From: Helicobacter baculiformis
Lineage (GTDB): Bacteria; Campylobacterota; Campylobacteria; Campylobacterales; Helicobacteraceae
Reading direction: 5' to 3'
Length of the DNA: 64,000 nt
Assembly (NCBI RefSeq): GCF_900197685.1
Contig: NZ_FZMF01000015.1
Span: forward strand, 1 to 64,000
Part shown: piece after piece, positions 1 to 8,016 of the stretch
Layout: the number at the start of each line of letters is the position of its first letter
Position numbering within the stretch: the stretch's first letter is position 1
The notes under the pieces: generated by a model
Told to the model about the DNA's origin: nothing
Database searches by the model: none
Seen by the model: the letters and a program-made list of their open reading frames with translations, nothing else
Made by a program: the position numbers and the translations under genes

Positions 1-510
1 AGTTGCTGTTTCTAGCCCCCCCTTAAAACTCTGATCTAAAAAATCTATGCCTGTTGCGACGCGCTCAATGGGGGGGGCGGCGGTGATCTCCTTGATCCAA
101 GCGCTTAAGGTCTTGGATTCATGGCGCAATTCTAAGCCCATATGCTTATTGAGGATCTCCACATCGAAAATCTCCCCCCTCGTGGCGCTCTTGATCAGCT
201 CAGCGCCCAAGAGCTTTTGAGCTTTTAAACGCCACTCTTGGATCAACAATTCCCGCGCGTTGTAGTAGTCGGGCATGATCTCGGTTTGTAGCAAGTTTAA
301 GAACGCCGAGCTTGTACAAAACTCCTCGCCCAAACTCACCCTAAGTGCGCCTAAACTCACACTCTGCCCTGCCGCAAGTAGCCCTAAGATGCACTCTAGT
401 ATGCGCACATGCGCGCGCTCAAAATGCTTTAGCCCCACTTCTGTAAGGAAATCCTCTAGGTACTCGGGGAAATTGATCGCGCTATGGACGATCGTCGCTT
501 CTAGTTCCAT
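1..510 (-). CDS. DnaB-like replicative helicase, prophage (partial, 3' end outside window)
   Basis: The reading frame starts at an ATG at 510 with the Shine-Dalgarno AAAGGAGA just upstream and runs off the left edge, giving about 170 N-terminal residues. The start (MELEATIVHSAI) and the helical region after it look like the DnaB N-terminal domain. The last residues (TGIDFLDQSFKGGL) match the TG-x-x-x-LD-x-x-x-x-G-L lead-in to the RecA-type ATPase core of DnaB helicases, so Walker A lies beyond the edge. The gene follows a DNA-binding protein, a replication-type protein and an integrase on the same strand, which points to a phage helicase rather than the chromosomal dnaB. The assignment rests on this short stretch and on context. 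Confidence 0.65.
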   Translation of the reverse strand, partial: MELEATIVHSAINFPEYLEDFLTEVGLKHFERAHVRILECILGLLAAGQSVSLGALRVSLGEEFCTSSAFLNLLQTEIMPDYYNARELLIQEWRLKAQKLLGAELIKSATRGEIFDVEILNKHMGLELRHESKTLSAWIKEITAAPPIERVATGIDFLDQSFKGGLETAT

Positions 511-905
511 GTCTCTCCTTTAAGGTGCTCAAATAGTCTTGGTGCTTGTGCAAAACATGATGGACAAAAAGATTTTCTTCTTGAAGCTGGGCGAAAGCCA
601 ACACGAGGGCGCGCTGCAACAAGACGTTTTGGCTGATTCTTTGCTTTTTGGCAACGCGATGTAAGCGCGTGATGGCGCTTTGGTGTAACATAAACTTTTT
701 GCGCACTCTTGTACAAGCGCGCTTTGGACTTCTTCCATTGCGTGCGGATGTCATAGATACCCCTTTGTGCGAAATAAAAACGCAGGGCGCGCTCCACAAT
801 CACGCCCCGACTCTGCCCTTCTAGCTGGGCGACCTTGTCCAATAATTCCAAAAGCCGAAATTCTAAAAAAAAGCTACCTGTATGCACTTTGGGGAGTTTA
901 GGCAT
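482..905 (-). pseudogene. Tandem ribbon-helix-helix protein, probably frameshifted
   Basis: Translation begins at ATG 905 (MPKLPKVHTG), which overlaps the stop of the upstream gene and has a GAGGAGG/GAAGG leader. The first half carries a ribbon-helix-helix-like segment (FRLLELLDKVAQLEGQSRG, then VIVERALRFYFAQ). Near 697 there is a run of five A. Past it the starting frame becomes rich in R, P and C and looks like noise until its stop at 501. The +1 frame instead gives a second similar segment (SAITRLHRVAKKQRISQN, then VLLQRALVLAFAQ) and stops at 482. The two segments align with each other, suggesting a single-chain double RHH repressor. A one-base change, a programmed shift or a sequencing error could explain the break. 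A separate start at ATG 754 (leader AAAGGGG) could also make the second half alone. Confidence 0.6.
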
Positions 906-1845
906 CGCCTTCTTCCTCCTCTTCTTCCACAACATCCGCTTCACAAAGCTTAAAAAGATAACGCCCGATGTTGTCATAGGTGAGCCCCTCGTAAGTGTTC
1001 ATCAGAGCCTCTAGGATCTCGCGGGCTTTGTTGTCCCTCTCTTTGGTATGACTCTTAGGGGCGTACACGTCTAGGAAGCCACAGCGCACCGAAAACGCCA
1101 CACATTCTACTAAGTCTAAACCTTGAGATTTTAAAGATAGCATCTTGGCAAGTAAAGCCTTCTTCATTGAAGATGTAACCTTGACGCGCTCAGAGCGATA
1201 GGTAATGAAACGATGAAAGGCTTCTTGCTCTTGAGGGTTTAGCCCGCTAAGGTCCAAGTTAAAGCAAGAGGGAAGAAAGCTTTGAAAGAAAGATTTTACT
1301 TTAGAAGCTTCTTCTTGAGAGGGGGGGGTCTGTGAAGAGAGCAGATTCTTCTTCAAATCTTCTTCTTGCGCGCGCGCGCTTCTCTCTCCATGTTTCTTTA
1401 TCATGTTTCTTTCTATAGGGAGGAACTTTTTTCCTTGTGGTTGATAGGGCTCTGGAGTGCGTGCGCTAGGGGCTTGCGCGGGGTTTTCCTCCACGGGTAA
1501 AAAATTTCCTTGCGGTGAACACGCTTCAGGCTCTAATTTAGGCTCCATAAGGGGGGCATCTGTGATTTCTAATACCTTGATCTTTCCAAATGTGCCGTTT
1601 TTATTTCTAAAGCGGGTGATGTGTAAGAGCCCTGCGCGCATGAGCTCTTTTAGATATTTCCATAGCGTCTTAGAACAGATGTTAAAGCGTTGGCATAGGT
1701 GTTCTGTGCGCGCCTGCCAAGTGTGGGGTAGAGAGAGTAGATAGCTGAGTAACCCCAATGCTTCAAGCGAGAGATTAGAGTTTTGCGCAAAGGCATTTGA
1801 GAGCTTGGCAAAGGGGGCATTAGGGGTAAGCGTTTTAGCGATCAT
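898..1845 (-). CDS. Prophage helix-turn-helix replication-type protein
   Basis: This is a 315-residue protein starting at ATG 1845, overlapping the end of the integrase gene by 11 bases. Residues about 25-100 read as a winged helix: LSLEALGLLSYLLSLP, then a recognition region (CQRFNICSKTLWKYLKELM) and a wing (GLLHITRFRNKNG). This layout is common in phage and plasmid replication-initiation or primosome proteins. The middle is low-complexity (P, E, Q, K), followed by a C-terminal domain and an acidic tail of repeated E. A run of eight C (G8 on the plus strand, 1321-1328) lies between the two domains and is currently in frame. The exact role is not recognised; helicase loading is an inference from the neighbouring DnaB-like gene. 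Confidence 0.6.
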   Translation of the reverse strand: MIAKTLTPNAPFAKLSNAFAQNSNLSLEALGLLSYLLSLPHTWQARTEHLCQRFNICSKTLWKYLKELMRAGLLHITRFRNKNGTFGKIKVLEITDAPLMEPKLEPEACSPQGNFLPVEENPAQAPSARTPEPYQPQGKKFLPIERNMIKKHGERSARAQEEDLKKNLLSSQTPPSQEEASKVKSFFQSFLPSCFNLDLSGLNPQEQEAFHRFITYRSERVKVTSSMKKALLAKMLSLKSQGLDLVECVAFSVRCGFLDVYAPKSHTKERDNKAREILEALMNTYEGLTYDNIGRYLFKLCEADVVEEEEEEGDA

Positions 1846-2989
1846 AGCGCACCTTTTTTTTAAGTTTAGGTTTTTTGGGTTTTTGGGGGATGTGTACAGG
1901 GGTGCGCTCCGGGGTGAGCTGACGCACCCAAGCGAGCGCGCTAGAGTTTAAGAACTGGGCGCGGGCGATGTCTTTTTGCGGGATGAACTTCGCATAGTGC
2001 GCAAAAGTAACATTCAGGTCTTTGTGCCCCAGGGTTTTACTCACCCACAGGGGTTCCTCCTTTTCTTTGAGCATGAGAGAGGCGAAGGTGTGGCGTGTGG
2101 TGTAGAGGCGGCGATAGGGGATATGTAGACGGGCTAGTAGACGCTTCCACGCCCGCCATAAAGGACGCTCAGCCCCGCGCGCTTTATCAGGGTCAATAAA
2201 GATGAATTCCCCTAGGTTAGGATGGACCTTAGCATAGTGGATAAGCGCGGCACGCACGGGGGGGAGTAGGTCTACGGAGCGGATGCCATTACGGGTTTTA
2301 GGGGGGAGGAACTGCCCATCTTGGCTAAGGGTGCGCGCAATATGTAGGGTGTTCTCTTGCAGGTTGACATCGGACCACTTGAGCGCGAGCACTTCGCCCG
2401 TGCGCGCCCCTGTGAAGAAGGCGATTGTGAGATAAGTTTTTAGGCGCACATCAGAACAGGCTTCTAGGATTTGTTGTATTTCTTGGAGGCTGAAGGGCTG
2501 GACTTCCTCAGAGATAGCTGTGTTGGTGATATTTTGAGAGTAAAAGGGGTTTTTGGGAAGGTATTCGCTCTCAAGGGCGAATTCTAAAAAGCTTTTGAGC
2601 ACTAAGGTGAGCGTTTTTAAGTGGGATTTGGTGTAGTGCTTGTTGATGAGCGCGTTGTAGAAGTTTTGCATGTGCTCTTTGTCTAACTGGGCGATGTTGA
2701 ACTTGAGATCGTTGTTAGTAAGCATGTTGCACACCACGCGAAGCCGCATAAATAGGCTGCGCTGTGTGGAGGGGCGTAAGCCCTTTTTGCGCTCCAAATA
2801 GGCTTCCATCACCCGCTCGATGGGGAGCCCCTCTATGCTTTTAGCCTGGCAGACTTTCAGAACATGGGGGATGAGCTCAAGGGCTTTGAGGCGATTTTGG
2901 GGGGTGTCTTTAAGCCTGAGACTAATTTTCTTGCGCTTGCCATCGACGCGCAAATCCGCATATAGAATGCCGCTACGTTGGAATATCAT
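1835..2989 (-). CDS. Tyrosine integrase of the prophage
   Basis: A site-specific recombinase that would integrate and excise the element. The frame is open to 3058, but ATG 2989 has a good AGGAG 6 bases upstream, giving 384 residues. The N-terminal part has an Arm-type beta segment (ILYADLRVDGKRKK), then a SAM-like core-binding domain. The catalytic domain has the first Arg in TGARTGEVL, a YTTRHTFASL box (Tyr replaces the usual first His, as in many phage integrases), LGHKDLN and the nucleophile Tyr in FAHYAKF. The basic C-terminus ends KKKVRYDR. It lies at the outer end of the prophage, so the attachment site should lie to its right, between here and 3844. Confidence 0.9.
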   Translation of the reverse strand: MIFQRSGILYADLRVDGKRKKISLRLKDTPQNRLKALELIPHVLKVCQAKSIEGLPIERVMEAYLERKKGLRPSTQRSLFMRLRVVCNMLTNNDLKFNIAQLDKEHMQNFYNALINKHYTKSHLKTLTLVLKSFLEFALESEYLPKNPFYSQNITNTAISEEVQPFSLQEIQQILEACSDVRLKTYLTIAFFTGARTGEVLALKWSDVNLQENTLHIARTLSQDGQFLPPKTRNGIRSVDLLPPVRAALIHYAKVHPNLGEFIFIDPDKARGAERPLWRAWKRLLARLHIPYRRLYTTRHTFASLMLKEKEEPLWVSKTLGHKDLNVTFAHYAKFIPQKDIARAQFLNSSALAWVRQLTPERTPVHIPQKPKKPKLKKKVRYDR

Positions 2990-3843
2990 GTTTTGCTCCT
3001 CTTGTATAATTTGGCTTAAATAATTCGGCTCTTGGAGGGTGTGGCTCAAGGTAAACACCCCCCCCTTGGGGATCTGCTAACGCCTCAATCTAAGGATTTT
3101 TCAAGAGGCTGGCAGGGTGAGCCCCTACCCTCTAACCCCCCCCTTGCCCCCTTTGTCCCAATTAGGGCTTTAGGCGCGTGAGTTAGGGGGAACATCAAGG
3201 GTAGGTTTTGGGGGTATCAAGTCCCCCTACAAGGGCGATCAGATTAACCCCCGCACGCACTTAGATTACATGAGTGGTAGGGATTTGGTAAACTTCATAG
3301 TCCGGAGTTTAGATACATGGTTTCAAAAGCTAAGAATTGACGCGGGATGTGGTAGTAGATTGTCTTATCTCTGCCCAACCTAACATTTTCCACGCCTTGG
3401 GGGCATAAATTTCTTGTCCGCTTTTGTACCATTTTAGTGCGCCATTAACAAAGTCTAATACTCTCTATCTGGTGATATGTAATAGTTCTCATCGTTCTCC
3501 ACACAAAGTGCTTTACTGCCATTTTTAGCAGCCGATGGGACTTGTGCCCACTATAACCCTGCACCTGAATGACTCAGGAATTAGGTAATTCACAAAACTC
3601 GCTAGAGAATTGGCAAGATATGATCGCTTTTGCTAAACCAAAGGATGCCATTATAACACCCACTAAACCTACGTCTTTAGCACCACTTAAATTTGTTTAA
3701 TTAAGTTTAAATTAAGTTTAAGAATCTATTTTTACCTGTACAAAGAGATTAATAGAGCTTGATTAAAGATATATCTAATGTACCTAGTCTTTGAAATAAG
3801 CAGATATTCTCAAGTGGAGAGCTTTTAAATTTAAAGGAAAACC
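2990..3843. other. 850-bp stretch with no intact gene, likely prophage edge
   Basis: No intact gene is seen between the integrase and the dmpI-like gene. The left part has C-rich runs (for example C8 near 3136-3143) and a possible GGGGG/CCCCC hairpin at 3210-3227. The middle holds decayed coding sequence on the minus strand (listed separately). The right part is AT-rich, with an 11-bp unit repeated directly in tandem at 3699-3709 and 3710-3720. An attachment site is expected here because the integrase is adjacent. I found no tRNA and no repeat I could call attR, because the other end of the element is outside the window. Confidence 0.5.
3333..3600 (-). pseudogene. Decayed coding fragment, unknown family
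   Basis: Reading the minus strand, one frame gives AQVPSAAKNGSKALCVENDE followed by NYYISPDR. After a one-base shift a second frame continues DFVNGALKWYKSGQEIYAPK, then AWKMLGWAEIRQ, and stops near 3333. Both pieces look like real protein, and the shift plus upstream stops mark a broken gene. I do not recognise the family. Its place beside the integrase suggests a prophage or insertion relic, but it could be an older chromosomal gene disrupted by integration. Confidence 0.4.
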
Positions 3844-4050
3844 ATGCCCTTTGTCAATATTAAAATCACTAAAGAAGATGGCCCCACTAAGGAACAAAAA
3901 GAGGCGTTGATTGCTGAAGTTACGGAGGTATTAGTGCGCGTTTTGCATAAAAATAGGGCATCTACTGTGGTGATTATTGATGAAATAGACACAGACAACT
4001 ACGGCTTAGGAGGGCAGAGCATCACACAGGTGCGCAAAGCCAACCATTGA
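3844..4050 (+). CDS. dmpI: 4-oxalocrotonate tautomerase family protein (DmpI-like)
   Basis: A 68-residue protein of the usual length for the family, beginning MPFVNIKITKED. The family catalyses keto-enol tautomerisation with an N-terminal proline freed by removal of Met, and that Pro is residue 2 here. H. pylori has an orthologue (HP0924 from memory) whose physiological substrate is not settled. A Shine-Dalgarno AAAGGAA lies just upstream. It stands alone, convergent with pbp2, so no pathway can be read from its neighbours. Confidence 0.88.
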   Translation: MPFVNIKITKEDGPTKEQKEALIAEVTEVLVRVLHKNRASTVVIIDEIDTDNYGLGGQSITQVRKANH

Positions 4051-4074
4051 ATGAAACCGGTATAGGTGAACTTT

Positions 4075-4098
4075 GCAACCCATGGTAGCGTTGCTTTT
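4075..4098 (+). terminator. Possible weak terminator after dmpI
   Basis: GCAAC at 4075-4079 can pair with GTTGC at 4090-4094 over a 10-base loop and is followed by TTTT. The stem is short, so this is only a candidate. Confidence 0.3.
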
Positions 4099-4099
4099 A

Positions 4100-5872
4100 C
4101 TAAGGCTTGATGTAGCCCAAGTCTACCAACGCGTTAGCCATTTCTTTTAATAGAGGTCCGTTCTTGCTTCCTCCCTGCCCATGTTCAACTAAAATTGTGA
4201 TAGCATACTGAGGGTTTTCATAGGGGAGAAAGGCAGTGATCCATGCGTGCGAGCGTTGGGCGTATTCCATCTCACTCTCCTTAATCCGTGTGGTGGTGTT
4301 TTGATCGATACTCACCACCTGCGCCGTGCCCGTTTTGCATGCTAGGCTCACTTTCACCCCACGTGTGCTTTTATAAGCCGTACCACCTTGTTCGCCACAA
4401 ACTTCACGCATGCCTTCTCTGAGTACTGCCAGTTTAGATTTTTGGAAAGAATTGAGCACATCTTTGGGTTTGAAATCCCCATTGCGGTAAAAGTGGGGGG
4501 TGGGTAATTTGCCTGAAGCTAAAAGGGCGGTATAATTGGCAACTTGCAGAGGAGTGGTTAAAAAAGAACCCTGCCCAATCGAAGTGATCAATGTATCACC
4601 CACATTCCAAATTGTGCCAAAGCGTTTCATTTTCCAGCTAGGGTCGGGCAAAATACCGACAAACTCATTGGGCAAATCTACTCCACTTTTTTTACCAAAA
4701 CCCATTTGAGAAAAAGTTTTCGTGAGCTTTTCAATGGGTAAATCTAGAGCGAACTTATAAAAATATACATCCACGGATTCTTTAATGGCTTTGTAGAGAT
4801 TGGCTTCTTGGTGTCCACCGGGCTTCCAATCTCTAAACTTACGCTTGCCCACTTCAATATAGCCGGGTGTAGGAATTATAGTGTTTTCGTTCATGGGTAA
4901 ATTCTCTAAAAAACTTAGTCCCGTGCCCATTTTGACCACAGAACCGGGGGGATAAAGCCCGTTGATCAGGCGGTTAAGCAAGGGATTACCCGGATCATCT
5001 TGCAAGTTCTTCCAGTCTGTAACGCTAATACCCCCAATAAAATCATTAAGATTATATTCAGGATAACTACCCGCTACTAAAATCTCTCCACTATACACAT
5101 CCATCACAATAATCGCCCCCCTTTTGTGGGCAAAGAATGCGTCCGCCTTAAGCTGCAGGCGTTTATCTAAACTCAGCACCAAATCATTATTGGTTTTAGG
5201 CTCTTTGCTTTCAAGCACCTCGAGTTCTTGGTTAAGCGCGTTTACACTGACAATCTTATAGCCTAGCTCACCTTGTAAGAGATCGTTATATTCCTTTTCT
5301 AATCCCGTTTTTCCGATGGTGTGGGTGTATTGACTAGTGGGATTAGAAGCAATGTCTTTGGTATCTGCTGCACCCAAATAGCCAATAGCATGGGAGGCTA
5401 GCGCGTTGTTAGGATAATGGCGTTTGTTGGCAGGAGCTAGCACAATGTCAGGAATCTGTAGAAGTTTAGCATAAAGGGTTTGCATAGCAGAATAGGGTAC
5501 AAAATCTAGAATTGGAATCGCATTGTGGTTATAGCGAGAATTTTGTTTTTGGTAGTTGTCCAGCGCATCGTCCTTGTCCAAATCGGGGAAATAGTGCGCT
5601 AAGAGCGCTATTTTTTCCTTGACCACCTTGCTCTTGAGTGCGGGAGAAAGCGAGACGCTAAAACCTAATTGGTTGATGGCAAGCAGTTCGTGGTTGCGAT
5701 CCATGATAATTCCGCGCGTGGGTACCAAGATTTCTTTTTTAGTCATGTTGCGCAACGCAAGCTGTTCAAAATAATCATTGGTTTTAATGGTTAGAATGAA
5801 GATTTTAAACACTAGCACAGCCCATACCAAGCCTAACAAGCCAAGCACAAACCGCACTCTAAGCCCTTGCAT
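4100..5872 (-). CDS. mrdA: Penicillin-binding protein 2, peptidoglycan transpeptidase
   Basis: A 590-residue class B penicillin-binding protein for cell elongation, anchored in the inner membrane by one N-terminal segment (LGLLGLVWAVLVFKIFIL). A dimerisation region follows with a typical GIIMDRN motif. The transpeptidase domain has the active serine in PPGSVVK (about residue 310), an SVD box in KESVDVYFY and the KTG box in CKTGTAQV. It is the last gene of an envelope operon and overlaps the upstream MreD-like gene by 14 bases. The order matches H. pylori HP1565-HP1573. It is expected to work with RodA and MreB/C, which are not in this window. Confidence 0.95.
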   Translation of the reverse strand: MQGLRVRFVLGLLGLVWAVLVFKIFILTIKTNDYFEQLALRNMTKKEILVPTRGIIMDRNHELLAINQLGFSVSLSPALKSKVVKEKIALLAHYFPDLDKDDALDNYQKQNSRYNHNAIPILDFVPYSAMQTLYAKLLQIPDIVLAPANKRHYPNNALASHAIGYLGAADTKDIASNPTSQYTHTIGKTGLEKEYNDLLQGELGYKIVSVNALNQELEVLESKEPKTNNDLVLSLDKRLQLKADAFFAHKRGAIIVMDVYSGEILVAGSYPEYNLNDFIGGISVTDWKNLQDDPGNPLLNRLINGLYPPGSVVKMGTGLSFLENLPMNENTIIPTPGYIEVGKRKFRDWKPGGHQEANLYKAIKESVDVYFYKFALDLPIEKLTKTFSQMGFGKKSGVDLPNEFVGILPDPSWKMKRFGTIWNVGDTLITSIGQGSFLTTPLQVANYTALLASGKLPTPHFYRNGDFKPKDVLNSFQKSKLAVLREGMREVCGEQGGTAYKSTRGVKVSLACKTGTAQVVSIDQNTTTRIKESEMEYAQRSHAWITAFLPYENPQYAITILVEHGQGGSKNGPLLKEMANALVDLGYIKP

Positions 5873-6305
5873 ACACTCTCCAAAGCAAAAACTCTAACAC
5901 GCTATAGCTGAGCACATCGCCCCAAATAATAGTGTAGTTATGGTGGAACATGGCAAGAAACATAAAGTAGAGAGTGTAGATACAAAACGCATGCGCTAGA
6001 TCGCCAAAAAAAGTCTCTTGGAAAGCACGCAATAAGCGTTGTACAATGAATTTTTCATAGAGGGTAAAGAGCAAGATCAGTACCCCTAAGGGCTCTGTGT
6101 GGATGAGCTCTACAGAAGCAAGACAGGCAAAAATGCAGATCAAAAGACGCGCTGAAGGTCTCTCTTGCATCAAAGTGTGTCTATAAAGTGCAAAGAGAAA
6201 GCCTAGCATAGGCGGAAGCCATGCGTAAATATCCCTTAAGTTGCTGTAAAGATAAAACCCCAACCATGCCAAAATTAAAGTTGCTGAAAACCGGGTTTTA
6301 AGCAT
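5859..6305 (-). CDS. Small polytopic membrane protein, possible MreD equivalent
   Basis: A 148-residue protein with about four to five hydrophobic segments (for example FSATLILAWLGFYLY, LGVLILLFTLYEKF, HAFCIYTLYFMFLAMFH). The family is conserved in H. pylori (HP1566 by position) and usually annotated hypothetical. Its size, membrane layout and position immediately before pbp2 resemble MreD, which sits beside mrdA in many bacteria. That is an inference from context; I see no diagnostic MreD motif. It overlaps engB upstream and pbp2 downstream, so the three are probably cotranslated. Confidence 0.75.
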   Translation of the reverse strand: MLKTRFSATLILAWLGFYLYSNLRDIYAWLPPMLGFLFALYRHTLMQERPSARLLICIFACLASVELIHTEPLGVLILLFTLYEKFIVQRLLRAFQETFFGDLAHAFCIYTLYFMFLAMFHHNYTIIWGDVLSYSVLEFLLWRVYARA

Positions 6306-6927
6306 GGATTCTCTTAGAAAATAAAGCTTCTAGGATCGTCTGCTGTATATTGAGTAGCGAACCAAACTTGGGATTTAACACTCCTTGCGCACTGACTAAA
6401 GGAGCATTTTGGGTTTTGTAAAGGGCGTGTTGCGCATTTTTAGAAAGTTTATCAAACTTGGTATAAACGCGTCGCAGTGTTTGATCGGGGCGCAAGAAGC
6501 TTTCTAAAAAGGCGCGTACCTGATTGTCTGTTTCAAGATGTAAATGTCTAGAATCAACGAGGTGTAGCACAAGCTTGATGGAGGCACGCTGTGTTAAGAG
6601 TGCACCTAAAAATTTAGCCCATTGTTGCTTGAGCTCTTTAGAAACCTTAGCATATCCAAAGCCGGGTAGATCGATGCAGGCGAAATCTAAAGTTTGTTCT
6701 TCAGGAGAAATCTTCCAACGCGTGTTAAAGAAATTTGCGCTTTGAGTTTTGCCCGGAGTGGCTGAGCTTTTGGCAATCTTGCGCTCTAGGATGGTATTAA
6801 TCAAGGTGCTTTTACCCACATTGCTACGCCCTACAAACACAACTTCTGGCAGGCTTGGGGGGGGACATTGCGCTAAATTAGTTGCCGCTCTCAAAAAGGT
6901 ACTTTCTAAAATTTTAATGGGTCCCAT
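6298..6927 (-). CDS. engB: Ribosome biogenesis GTPase EngB/YsxC
   Basis: A 209-residue GTPase needed for late assembly of the large ribosomal subunit. G1 is GRSNVGKST, G3 is DLPGFGYAKVSKE and G4 is TKFDKL. The open frame reaches 7038, but ATG 6927 (MGPIKILEST) is the right start: it matches family length and removes a lysine-rich non-homologous extension that lies over lptA. It overlaps the end of lptA by 14 bases. A run of eight C encodes the Pro-rich stretch CPPPS just before the G1 loop; in an essential gene this is unlikely to be a switch. Confidence 0.93.
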   Translation of the reverse strand: MGPIKILESTFLRAATNLAQCPPPSLPEVVFVGRSNVGKSTLINTILERKIAKSSATPGKTQSANFFNTRWKISPEEQTLDFACIDLPGFGYAKVSKELKQQWAKFLGALLTQRASIKLVLHLVDSRHLHLETDNQVRAFLESFLRPDQTLRRVYTKFDKLSKNAQHALYKTQNAPLVSAQGVLNPKFGSLLNIQQTILEALFSKRIHA

Positions 6928-7441
6928 GTCTTTCTTGTGTGTTTTTTTGTGCCTTTTGTTTTTTCTGTTCTTGTTGAATGTCGTCCATGTCAAAAACAAA
7001 AGTAGCCGGTTTATCCTTGCCTCCAAATACATCGGCATAACCGCGCTCTTTACTCAAAATAATCTCTTCCCCCTTGATGGAATTAATCTTACCCACTTCA
7101 TTCACCACAGCGTTCTGCAAAAGGCGGTATTCTTGCTTGATTGCATCGTAAATGAGTCGATCGGAATGCCCCTCCACTTCGCGCCCATCTTGGGTAACAA
7201 GGTGGAATTGCACCGCACCCATAGCCTCATATTTGATGGGTTTACGCTTGGCGTTGGTGTAGATGATAACTTTATTGGCATTCAGGGTATCTTTACCCTT
7301 TTTAATGTGCACATGTCCCTCAATGGTGGTGATACGTTTTCTCTCATTGGCGACAAATTTATCTGCCCTCACTTCTAGAGTTTCTTTAATAGGTGCGCCT
7401 TGCAAAAGTACAAAAGCCACTCCATACACCCACCATCTCAA
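6914..7441 (-). CDS. lptA: LPS transport periplasmic protein LptA
   Basis: A 175-residue protein with an N-terminal signal segment (WWVYGVAFVLLQG) and an OstA/LptA beta-jellyroll. Motifs include TIEGHVHIKKGKDTLNANK and VEGHSDRLIYD. LptA bridges the inner-membrane LPS extractor and the outer-membrane LptD. The C-terminus is rich in K and Q. lptC lies immediately upstream with a 4-base overlap, so the two are surely cotranscribed. The order matches H. pylori HP1568-HP1569. Confidence 0.88.
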   Translation of the reverse strand: MRWWVYGVAFVLLQGAPIKETLEVRADKFVANERKRITTIEGHVHIKKGKDTLNANKVIIYTNAKRKPIKYEAMGAVQFHLVTQDGREVEGHSDRLIYDAIKQEYRLLQNAVVNEVGKINSIKGEEIILSKERGYADVFGGKDKPATFVFDMDDIQQEQKKQKAQKNTQERHGTH

Positions 7442-8016
7442 AATTTCAAACCCTTCGCATTGGGCGTATGAGGTTTAGAATGTTTACTATTCTCTAAGTC
7501 AATGATCGCGTGCACGCGTTTTGCCTGCAAAAGACCTTGGGCATGGCTATAAAAGATATCTTCTCCATTAATATCACCTTCAGGTCCGCTTAAAGTAAAA
7601 TGCCCTTTTCCCTGAAAAACTTGTTTGCTGTGATCGTAAACTCCATATTGACTCCAAAAACTCTGTCCGCTACTGGTAATATAAAGTACTCCTTTGGGAA
7701 AAGTGTACATTTCCTTTTGGTGTACCATCACCTCCCCCTTAGCCTGTTCTTGTACTTTGTCTTGAGGATCGTATTTACTCAGGGTAAAATCATAAAGTAC
7801 TTCGCGATTGCTGTATTGCAATGCTTTAGCTCCCTGAATACTCAAATCCGTTCCCTTAGAGTTGGTTTGATAGGCTTCAAAACCCCGCACCTCGATTTTG
7901 GCAAAATCCTTCGGATCAAAAATGGCAGTTGCGCGTGGTTGCAGAAAAAACACTACAAACCCTCCCATCGCAACACTCATACCCATGAAAAACACCCATA
8001 ACGCATTAGGGCGCAC
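7438..8016 (-). CDS. lptC: LPS export protein LptC
   Basis: A 192-residue bitopic inner-membrane protein. One N-terminal transmembrane segment (LWVFFMGMSVAMGGFVVFFLQ) precedes a periplasmic LptC jellyroll with repeats such as GAKALQYSNREVLYDF and FQGKGHFTLSGPEGDINGED. It takes LPS from the LptBFG transporter and passes it to LptA, encoded next. Its start lies directly against the rlpA stop at 8017. An LptF/G-type permease is encoded far away at 40351. Confidence 0.85.
   Translation of the reverse strand: MRPNALWVFFMGMSVAMGGFVVFFLQPRATAIFDPKDFAKIEVRGFEAYQTNSKGTDLSIQGAKALQYSNREVLYDFTLSKYDPQDKVQEQAKGEVMVHQKEMYTFPKGVLYITSSGQSFWSQYGVYDHSKQVFQGKGHFTLSGPEGDINGEDIFYSHAQGLLQAKRVHAIIDLENSKHSKPHTPNAKGLKF

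Noticed and set aside
6857-6864. G8/C8 tract in engB as a phase-variation switch
   Set aside because: engB is expected to be essential, the tract is in frame and encodes a Pro stretch, so frequent switching is unlikely.
6749-7378. 209-residue plus-strand frame over engB/lptA
   Set aside because: It lies wholly antisense to two recognised genes and has no domain; it is a shadow.
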